From Thiopontia sp013349825 (lineage in GTDB: Bacteria > Pseudomonadota > Gammaproteobacteria > GCF-002020875), in the NCBI GenBank assembly GCA_963981015.1, contig CAXCCG010000082.1, forward strand, positions 1-10,305: a stretch of 10,305 bases of DNA. The letters are read 5' to 3'. Within the stretch, counting starts at the first letter, position 1. Every line of letters begins with the position of its first letter. The notes beneath the pieces are model-generated. The model had not been told where the DNA came from. It ran no database searches and saw only the letters and a program-made list of their open reading frames with translations. The translations under genes were made by a program, and so were the position numbers. Of this stretch, positions 1 to 5,096 are shown piece after piece.

Positions 1-85
1 ACTCCTCAAAACACTACATATAGGGGTTACTCACGTCAAGTGCATAGCCCGCTATTGTTATATGCTGATGTACGTTGTTCCCACT

Positions 86-92
86 CTAGGAG
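86..92 (+). promoter_or_regulatory. Ribosome binding site deciding the GTG-103 start
   Basis: CTAGGAG ends 10 bases before GTG 103. It is the best Shine-Dalgarno match in the first 150 bases. The AGGGG at 22-26 is 13 bases from the alternative GTG at 40, which is less favourable. Confidence 0.5.
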
Positions 93-102
93 TCCTTTGC
101 AA

Positions 103-1641
103 GTGCGCCAATTAAAATTGAAAATCGTCGTGTTAACATCCTGTTCCTCGTTACTAGTAGGCTCTGCAGTCGCGGGTGAGACCGGTGAGCTGATTAATTT
201 TACCAAAAATAAGCTTGTGACAGGGGTAGAAAGTAGCATAAATAAGATTTCAAACGATTTTACAGATCAATTTGGTGATGGGGAAACTGAGATTTCTATA
301 CAAGGAATTGATAATGATGAGCCGCAATATAGAGTCACCACGATTCAGCCTATAAAACAAACTGCGGATGAGACTGAGACCCTGCTAATTCAAGGAGGTT
401 TGCATTCGGGAGAGACTAATAATGATCGCCGCACCACACTTAATTTAGGTGTTGCAAAACGCTATCTGATTGATGATAAAAAAGCAATCACTGGTGTTAA
501 TGCTTTCTATGATTATGAGCTTGACAGTGACCATAGTAGAGGGAGCCTAGGTGCAGAATACAAACGTACTAACTTTGGAATTACTGCAAATCGTTATTGG
601 GGCTTGAGTGATGACAAGGTAATTAATGGGGCAACTGAAAAGGCCATTGATGGCTATGATTTTCATGTGGAAGGGAATGCCCCCTATCTTCCTTGGGCAA
701 AAATTAAAGCAAGTCGCTACCTTTGGGATCGTGAAAATAGTAGTGATGTAAAAGGTGGTACTCTTGGGGTTGAATTGGAACTTTATCCGGGAGTTACGCT
801 TGAGGTAGGTAATGAAGACAGTAATGCTATGGACAATAGTACATATGGGCAGTTTACTGTTCGGTTACCAATAGAGAAAGGAAAAAAGACACATCATTTC
901 ATTGATTCTGTTGCCTGGAAAGACAGTGGTGATATGAGTGGAGAGTTGATGACGCTGGTGACTCGTAGTGACAATATTGTAGTTGAAACTACAACTTCGT
1001 CTGGCACAGTAGCCTCTTCAGTGTTTACTGGAGGACTCTTTAATGGTTTGACATATAATTTGGTGACTGGTGCTGGTGGTCTGATATGGCTTGACCGTAA
1101 TTTGGGGGCATCGCAAGTTTGTACTAGTGCGACCGATACTGCTTGCTATGGAGATCTATATCAGTGGGGTCGTTTAACAGATGGTCATGAGAAGCGTGAT
1201 AGTAGTACCACCGGAAATGGAACAGTAGCTACTCAATCCGCAACGGATGTTCCGGGGCATGATGACTATATTACCAATGGCACAGCGTGGCGAGCAACTG
1301 CTAATGATAACCTTTGGCAGGGGGTCAACGGTACGAATAATGTTTGCCCAACAGGGTTCAGGTTGCCTACACTTGCAGAGATTACTACTGAGGACGCTGC
1401 TTGGGCTACACAAGACTCAGCAGGGGCATTTGGAAGTACATTAAAAATACCAATGGCAGGATCTACGATTGGGGTAGGCTTTGAGATAAATGAAGGAACT
1501 AGAGGCCTGTATTGGACATCCGATGTACATACATCAAATGCGGGGATGCGAGCCTTACAGGTGGAAGTGGGAGGCAATTCTTCAAACACTGTTTATCAGC
1601 CAGTAAATGGCCTTTCGGTACGTTGTGTGCGAGATACATGA
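103..1641 (+). CDS. Inverse autotransporter beta-barrel protein with C-terminal FISUMP domain
   Basis: Probable outer-membrane surface protein of the intimin/invasin type. I chose GTG at 103 because AGGAG (88-92) sits 10 bases before it and the protein then opens with a compact Sec signal (RQLKLK, hydrophobic core 8-20, cleavage after AVA-24). An in-frame GTG at 40 and a TTG at 97 are alternatives; 40 would add a long N-region. Residues about 30-258 look like the intimin beta-domain: alternating strands, an early GGLHSG element, FYDYELDSDHSRGSLGAEY and a closing FTVRLPIEKG. The following ELMTLVTRSDNIVVE resembles the segment leading out of the barrel in this family. Residues about 307-512 form one FISUMP-type domain: IWLDRNLGA, DLYQWGR, DGHEKR, LWQGVNGTNN, CPTGFRLPT, LYWTSD and a terminal VRCVRD, with four cysteines (340, 348, 415, 508) that may pair. 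There is no LysM and there are no Ig repeats between barrel and passenger. Ligand unknown. The 512-residue protein looks complete. Confidence 0.85.
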   Translation: MRQLKLKIVVLTSCSSLLVGSAVAGETGELINFTKNKLVTGVESSINKISNDFTDQFGDGETEISIQGIDNDEPQYRVTTIQPIKQTADETETLLIQGGLHSGETNNDRRTTLNLGVAKRYLIDDKKAITGVNAFYDYELDSDHSRGSLGAEYKRTNFGITANRYWGLSDDKVINGATEKAIDGYDFHVEGNAPYLPWAKIKASRYLWDRENSSDVKGGTLGVELELYPGVTLEVGNEDSNAMDNSTYGQFTVRLPIEKGKKTHHFIDSVAWKDSGDMSGELMTLVTRSDNIVVETTTSSGTVASSVFTGGLFNGLTYNLVTGAGGLIWLDRNLGASQVCTSATDTACYGDLYQWGRLTDGHEKRDSSTTGNGTVATQSATDVPGHDDYITNGTAWRATANDNLWQGVNGTNNVCPTGFRLPTLAEITTEDAAWATQDSAGAFGSTLKIPMAGSTIGVGFEINEGTRGLYWTSDVHTSNAGMRALQVEVGGNSSNTVYQPVNGLSVRCVRDT

Positions 1642-1868
1642 TGGGAATTGTTAGGGGGCGATCATTAAATTGATTTCTGTATGCCTGAAGGGGAGAGATG
1701 GATTTTTCATTTCCATATCCTTCATGATCCGTGAGTAGGGAAGTGTTAGATTTTTTCCCCCTTCTACTGAGCAATCCAGGAAAGTGCCCAGTGCCTGTTG
1801 TGGTTGGTGTGTTGTCATGTGAGTAATTGGAGGTGTTCTTGTTGATCGGATCGTTAGTGCTTTCTCGC
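1642..1868. other. Gap without a convincing gene
   Basis: I see no clear Rho-independent terminator for the upstream surface-protein gene. A minus-strand reading frame of 55 codons (1818 down to 1651, beginning MTTHQPQQALG) is open, but no Shine-Dalgarno precedes it (the bases there read CACCTCC) and I recognise no family, so I do not call it a gene. An imperfect inverted repeat built on AGTAGGGAA (1734-1742) and TTCCCCCTTCTACT (1755-1768) could fold with a bulge; its meaning is unknown. Confidence 0.4.
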
Positions 1869-2069
1869 CTAGGCTCTCATCTTTGCCACATTTTCACTGG
1901 TTACCTTACCGATAATCCTAGATAACTCTCGTTCCCATTTCATCAATCCAGATTGCTTCTCGTCAAAGTAATCGTGGGCGTCATAGTGCACATCAGCAAC
2001 ATCAGTCAGTGCATGATTTTGTATGCAGTCTCGGACTTCTTTGATATGTGGCAGAAGGATGTAGCTCAT
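1869..2069 (-). pseudogene. Tyrosine recombinase/integrase C-terminal remnant
   Basis: The minus strand encodes about 66 residues that match the extreme C-terminus of phage or genomic-island integrases. CIQNHALTDVAD is followed by VHYDAHDYFDEKQ, then LMKWERELSRIIG. In this family the pattern is NHxxxxVAxxYDxxDYxxEK...LxxWxxxLxxII, and the Tyr of HYD (residue 29 from the ATG at 2069) would be the nucleophile. The upstream catalytic R-K-H-R portion is missing, since a full integrase needs about 330 residues more. The sequence upstream in the same frame is not integrase-like. I therefore call it a fragment left by loss or rearrangement of an integrated element. An alternative is a chance or independently used small ORF; the motif order makes that less likely. 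The piece ends with TAG at 1869-1871. Confidence 0.62.
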
Positions 2070-2165
2070 AACCGTTCTTTGGTATGGTGGGTGTGGTAAA
2101 AATATCTGTTTTGTAGAGTCCACGGTCAGGCATTGGCGGTAAAAATGTTTTCTTTACGTTTTCTT

Positions 2166-2181
2166 TTGTGTATGATAGCAG
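2166..2181. promoter_or_regulatory. Possible LexA (SOS) box over a -10 element
   Basis: TTG-N10-CAG at 2166-2181 resembles the gammaproteobacterial LexA operator CTG-N10-CAG with one change in the outer triplets and a poorly matching centre. It covers TATGAT (2171-2176), a five-of-six match to a sigma-70 -10 hexamer; no good -35 is seen at 17 bases. The position, upstream of a translesion polymerase and SRAP cassette, is what such an operator would need. This is a weak match and an inference from context. Confidence 0.3.
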
Positions 2182-2203
2182 AAAAGAACAAAAGGAGAAC
2201 GTA

Positions 2204-2362
2204 ATGATTGACTTAATAACTACCATTCCTGTCCTGCTACTGCTGGTTTATGTAGTGAAGGGCCACTTTCAGAGACAAGCCTGGCAGTCACGGTACGATG
2301 CCGTAGAGCAGACTGCGATTGAGATTTCTCACAGTCGCATGAAGCCGATCCCCCTATCTTAG
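2204..2362 (+). CDS. Small single-pass membrane peptide, unknown
   Basis: A 52-residue protein starting at ATG 2204, chosen because AGGAG (2193-2197) is six bases before it; a longer frame from GTG 2168 has no ribosome site. Residues 3-19 (DLITTIPVLLLLVYVVK) form one hydrophobic segment, followed by a basic/polar tail with HFQRQ and SRYDAVEQ. I recognise no family. It ends 72 bases before the polymerase gene on the same strand and lies just behind a candidate SOS box, so it may be the first gene of that transcript. It could also be a leader peptide or a non-functional frame; the strong ribosome site argues for translation. Confidence 0.5.
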   Translation: MIDLITTIPVLLLLVYVVKGHFQRQAWQSRYDAVEQTAIEISHSRMKPIPLS

Positions 2363-2434
2363 AGGCTGCTTGTGGATGCTCTTTTAATCGAATCAAACCA
2401 TTAACGGAGTAGCCCACAGAAACAGTCATCAACG

Positions 2435-3694
2435 ATGCAAAGCAACTGGCATGATCCTTCTGGTAGTGACCCCTCTGCATTGTGGGAGAGGCTTATCTTA
2501 TTGGTCGATATGAATGCCTTCTTTGCCTCAGTAGAGCAGTTGGATCACCCTGAATGGAAGGGAAGACCGATCTGTATCACCAACGGTAGTCAGGGTACGA
2601 CCATCATCACCAGCTCCTATGAGGCACGCTCCTATGGAATTAAAACAGGTATGCGACTGCCTGAAGCGAAGAGGCTCTGTCCTTCTTTAATCCGTGTGCC
2701 ATCACACCCTGAGCGCTATGCGGAGGTCTCTACTGCCATCATGGAGTCTCTCTATGATATTACTCCTGTGGTTGAGGTATTCTCGGTGGATGAGGCATTC
2801 CTGGATGCAACAGGATGTCAGCGGTTACTGGGTACGCCACTAGAGATTGCACAACTTACCAAACAGAAGGTATTTGAGGCCTCCGGAGTACTTTGCTCTG
2901 TTGGGGTGAGTGGGGATAAGACTACTGCAAAGTATGCGGCAAAATTGAACAAACCCGATGGGTTAACCATTATTCCACCGTGGGAGGCAGAACAGAGGTT
3001 GAAGAAGGCACCGGTCACAGCACTGTGTGGCATTAACAAAGGGGTCGGAGGGTATCTTGCACAGTATGGAGTAACCAAGTGTGGTGAGATGAAAAATATC
3101 CCGATGTCGGTGCTTTCCAAACGATTTGGTAATCTGGGGAAGAGACTCTGGTTGATGGCACAAGGTAAAGACCCAGAGCCATTGATCACAGAAGAGTCAG
3201 CACCCAAGTCGATTGGACACGGTAAGGTGATTCCCCCCAATACAACGGACCAACAGGTCATTCTTACTTACCTACACCATATGAGTGAGAAGGTGGGTGC
3301 AAGGTTGCGTAAACATCAGATGGTAGCCAGCCACTACTACATTGGCATTAAGCAGGAAGTTGGGTGGGTGAGTGACAAGCTGCGTATTGCACCGACATCG
3401 GATGGAAAGAGCATCTATCAGATCGCACAGCAGCACTTTCTGTCTCATTGGAATAGGGCAGGGGTCTATCAGGTACAGATCACCGCACTAGATCCCAGAG
3501 AGTTACAGCATCAACAGCTGGATCTGTTTGCAGAACCCAAAGAGGAGCGAGGAGAGGTGAATGACGTGACTGACAAGATTAACCAACGCTATGGCGAATT
3601 TACCTTGGCACCGGCATCGATTCTAAACCGATCCGGTATGCCCAATGTAATCTCACCGGCATGGCGTCCCAGTGGACATAGAAAGACAATCTGA
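2435..3694 (+). CDS. Y-family translesion DNA polymerase (DinB/UmuC superfamily)
   Basis: Error-prone DNA polymerase that would copy past damaged bases. Residues 22-34 hold the palm motif LLVDMNAFFASVE with metal-binding Asp25 and the probable steric-gate Phe30. SYEARSYGIKTGM (61-73) and RLPEAKRLCP follow, and FSVDEAFLD (116-124) supplies catalytic Asp119 and Glu120. CSVGVSGDKTTAKYAAKLNKPDG lies in the palm/thumb region, and the last third is the little-finger region. QLDLF at 361-365 (3515-3529) fits the beta-clamp-binding consensus, so it should act at the replication fork. At 419 residues it is UmuC-sized, but the motifs are more DinB-like. The ATG at 2435 has no clear Shine-Dalgarno; a TTG just before VDMNAFF with GGGAGAGG upstream (2484-2491) is an alternative that removes 22 leading residues. 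The stop overlaps the next gene's start (TGATG), so the two are coupled. Confidence 0.93.
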   Translation: MQSNWHDPSGSDPSALWERLILLVDMNAFFASVEQLDHPEWKGRPICITNGSQGTTIITSSYEARSYGIKTGMRLPEAKRLCPSLIRVPSHPERYAEVSTAIMESLYDITPVVEVFSVDEAFLDATGCQRLLGTPLEIAQLTKQKVFEASGVLCSVGVSGDKTTAKYAAKLNKPDGLTIIPPWEAEQRLKKAPVTALCGINKGVGGYLAQYGVTKCGEMKNIPMSVLSKRFGNLGKRLWLMAQGKDPEPLITEESAPKSIGHGKVIPPNTTDQQVILTYLHHMSEKVGARLRKHQMVASHYYIGIKQEVGWVSDKLRIAPTSDGKSIYQIAQQHFLSHWNRAGVYQVQITALDPRELQHQQLDLFAEPKEERGEVNDVTDKINQRYGEFTLAPASILNRSGMPNVISPAWRPSGHRKTI

Positions 3695-4104
3695 TGTGTG
3701 GTGGTGCCTACTATCTCTATAAGGAAGAGGCTCGTCGAGTCTATTTCCCTAACCCGACGGCAGAGTTACCCGTATTGCAGCGTACAGGGAGATCCATCTT
3801 GATCCCGTGGGGTAGACGGCAGAAGCAGTCAGGTCACCTACCCGTAGGCGGATGGGCGCGACTTGAGTCAATCCATGCCGGTCGATGGGATCGATGGTTT
3901 CCGCATCCGGTCAAGATACCGGTACTTAGTTTCATGGAGAAGGATATCGAGGGTAACAGCCACTGGTTTGATCTCACCAAGGGACACTGGTTACAGGGGC
4001 TTTATATCGCGCTAGGGGATGAACACCGTGTCTATGTGGTGACAATCCAGCCAGAGACGGAGAATACTGTGCATGATCGCTGGCCACGAGTGCTTGAGGG
4101 GTAA
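3694..4104 (+). CDS. Compact SRAP (YedK/HMCES-like) abasic-site protein
   Basis: SRAP proteins crosslink to abasic sites in single-stranded DNA through Cys2 and shield them during replication. The protein starts MCG, placing Cys2 exactly where the family has it, and this fixes the start at ATG 3694. Later landmarks in family order are ILIPWG (35-40), GWARLESI (53-60, in place of NARxET), IPVLSFMEKD (75-84, giving the Glu82 equivalent of the YEW motif), a GLYIAL strand (102-107), VVTIQPET (115-122) and HDRWPRVL (127-134, with His127 equivalent to the catalytic His). The usual Asn of NAR is Trp54. At 136 residues it is far shorter than the usual 200 or more, with several loops missing, but it has intact ends. 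The one-base overlap with the polymerase gene suggests a joint damage-tolerance role. Assignment rests on motifs alone. Confidence 0.75.
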   Translation: MCGGAYYLYKEEARRVYFPNPTAELPVLQRTGRSILIPWGRRQKQSGHLPVGGWARLESIHAGRWDRWFPHPVKIPVLSFMEKDIEGNSHWFDLTKGHWLQGLYIALGDEHRVYVVTIQPETENTVHDRWPRVLEG

Positions 4105-4177
4105 CTTGTTTGAGTCGGTATCAATGCAAACATCCATAATGCTCTTTTTAGCGCATGAGGCAGGTAGCGGAGAGCAC

Positions 4178-4207
4178 AAAAAAGCCCCGATACCAAAGTA
4201 CCGGGGC
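4178..4207 (-). terminator. Rho-independent terminator of the minus-strand exported-protein gene
   Basis: Read on the minus strand, GCCCCGGTAC (4207-4198), loop TTTG (4197-4194), GTATCGGGGC (4193-4184) and then six T (4183-4178). The 10-pair stem has one G-U wobble. The orientation serves only the leftward gene at 4270-4599; no plus-strand T run follows it. Confidence 0.9.
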
Positions 4208-4210
4208 CAA

Positions 4211-4255
4211 CCTCAGAGGGGGATATACCTAAAGGGGGGGTGGTATATCTAGAGG
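4211..4255. repeat. Inverted repeat in the 3' untranslated region
   Basis: GATATACC (4222-4229) and GGTATATC (4242-4249) are perfect complements, with CCTC (4211-4214) and GAGG (4252-4255) able to extend the fold around bulges. The loop includes a run of seven to eight G on the plus strand. It lies between the stop codon at 4270 and the terminator, so it would be part of the minus-strand transcript, perhaps as a stability element. Confidence 0.5.
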
Positions 4256-4269
4256 TTAGTTGTTTCTAA

Positions 4270-4599
4270 TTACTGAGCAGCAGGAGCTACTGGAGCAGTA
4301 GGGTAGTAAGCTGGGCGTGACTCAGTGCGCAGATCAGAAGTTCCGTTCATGCGAGCATTTTCAGCAGCATCCATATCAGCCTGCATGTCAGAAGAACCCT
4401 TACCAGAAGCGTTTACAGTCATGCTGAAGTTACCTTCTGCATCAGCAGCGCCCTTACCAGCTCCACGTCCCTTTCCGTCGAAAGCACCGTCAGCAGAACC
4501 AGTTCCGTAACCAGACTGGTTGTCATCACCACCACTGAAGAAAGCAGAAGCACTAGAAGCAACAGCAGCGAGAGCGATAGCAGCAATAATCTTTTTCAT
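4270..4599 (-). CDS. Small exported Gly/Ala-rich protein (possibly sulfur globule family-like)
   Basis: A 109-residue protein with a clear Sec signal peptide: MKK, hydrophobic core IIAAIALAAVAS, cleavage after SASA-19. The mature part begins FFSGGDDNQSGYG, is rich in Gly, Ala, Ser and Asp (21-55), has a beta-like NFSMTVNASGKG stretch (about 57-68), an alanine-rich helical DMQADMDAAENARM piece, and a Tyr/Pro/Ala tail ending APVAPAAQ. It has no cysteine. The layout (signal, aromatic-Gly start, central NFxMxxxASGxG, Pro/Tyr tail) recalls proteins annotated as sulfur globule family in sulfur-oxidising gammaproteobacteria; this is an impression from composition, not a domain hit. A ribosome site (GAGGA, seven bases before ATG), a strong -10 and its own terminator show that it is a real, independently transcribed gene. 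Convergent to the polymerase/SRAP pair. Confidence 0.8.
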   Translation of the reverse strand: MKKIIAAIALAAVASSASAFFSGGDDNQSGYGTGSADGAFDGKGRGAGKGAADAEGNFSMTVNASGKGSSDMQADMDAAENARMNGTSDLRTESRPAYYPTAPVAPAAQ

Positions 4600-4669
4600 T
4601 TTAATATCCTCAATATAAATTTTAAATTTTGTGCTTTGGAAAATTTACTCCCTTAGCAAGATGAGGCTC

Positions 4670-4698
4670 ATTATACAGTATTCAATCAAATTGTATAA
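4670..4698 (-). promoter_or_regulatory. Sigma-70 promoter of the exported-protein gene
   Basis: On the minus strand a perfect TATAAT lies at 4675-4670. A 17-base spacer leads back to TTATAC (4698-4693), a poor -35. The predicted transcript would start near 4663 and carry a leader of about 64 bases before ATG 4599. The surrounding DNA is very AT-rich. Confidence 0.55.
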
Positions 4699-4730
4699 TA
4701 AATAAAATATATCTACGTATAGATTTTTAT

Positions 4731-4823
4731 CTTAGCGCTGTTGGCTCGTAGCGCCTTGCATCAATCTCATACGGTGCGCCCAGATAGCCAAAGCAGTCAG
4801 CTGCAATAATGGGTAGTGGCGAG
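4731..4823 (-). pseudogene. Unidentified protein C-terminus remnant
   Basis: The minus strand reads in one frame PLPIIAADCFGYLGAPYE, then IDARRYEPTALR and TAA at 4733-4731. The composition and the G/C-leaning codons, in contrast to the AT-rich DNA right beside it, look like the true end of a protein. No start or upstream part is visible, and beyond about 4810 the frame runs antisense to the MazG remnant, so the two must have been joined by a rearrangement near 4806-4818. I do not recognise the family. It could be a chance reading frame. Confidence 0.3.
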
Positions 4824-4961
4824 AGCGAGCATGTGAAAGAGGAGATGGTAGATATCATGATCTACCTACTGCGTCTTGCAGATAAGCTGAGCATCGATCT
4901 GGATCAAACTGTAACCGATAAGCTCATCAAGAATGCAGAGAAGCATCCAGAAAACGGGTGA
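4809..4961 (+). pseudogene. MazG-like nucleotide pyrophosphohydrolase, C-terminal remnant
   Basis: Fifty codons, MGSGESEHVKEEMVDIM followed by IYLLRLADKLSIDLDQTV, DKLIKNAEKHPENG and TGA at 4959-4961. This is the second half of the all-alpha MazG/dCTP-pyrophosphatase fold: the EExxDxxIYLLRLAD helix with its metal-binding Glu/Asp, and the KxxKNxxKHP tail. The N-terminal half with the first ExxE metal motif is absent, and an in-frame stop lies at 4785-4787, so the protein should be inactive. No ribosome site precedes the ATG. Intact members are about 100-120 residues and cleave nucleoside triphosphates. It lies 135 bp upstream of hsdM. Confidence 0.68.
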
Positions 4962-5096
4962 TTGTTACATTTTGTTACTTGGCATTTTTTGATCTTGATT
5001 GTTGATACTATTAGCAGTGGAGTTAGTCTGGTCATCGAATAAAACCTCCTTGAACTAACTCAAATATCAATTAACTTAACAGACTTAAATAGAGCA
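4962..5096 (+). promoter_or_regulatory. Leader region of the hsdM-hsdS-rhuM operon
   Basis: An AT-rich gap in which the operon's promoter must lie if it starts here. TTGGCA (4979-4984, five of six to a -35) is followed 17 bases later only by the poor hexamer TTGATA (5002-5007); TACTAT (5006-5011) is a better -10 but is 21 bases away. I cannot settle the promoter. No clear operator is seen. The hsdM start has only a weak AGAG ribosome site. Confidence 0.3.

Noticed and set aside
136..147. Lipobox-like LTSC in the signal peptide of the surface protein
   Set aside because: The hydrophobic stretch before the cysteine is only about four residues, too short for lipoprotein processing, and a normal AVA cleavage site follows; the barrel domain also argues against a lipoprotein.
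1266..1589. Minus-strand reading frame of 107 codons opposite the FISUMP domain
   Set aside because: Overlaps a domain with clear family motifs on the plus strand and shows no motif of its own.
2095..2146. Direct repeat GGTAAAAAT at 2095-2103 and 2138-2146, considered as an att or insertion target duplication
   Set aside because: Only nine AT-rich bases, with 34 bases between and no element inside; likely chance.
4140..4176. TGCTCT / AGAGCA inverted repeat as a plus-strand terminator for the SRAP gene
   Set aside because: The loop is 25 bases, the stem six, and no T run follows on the plus strand.
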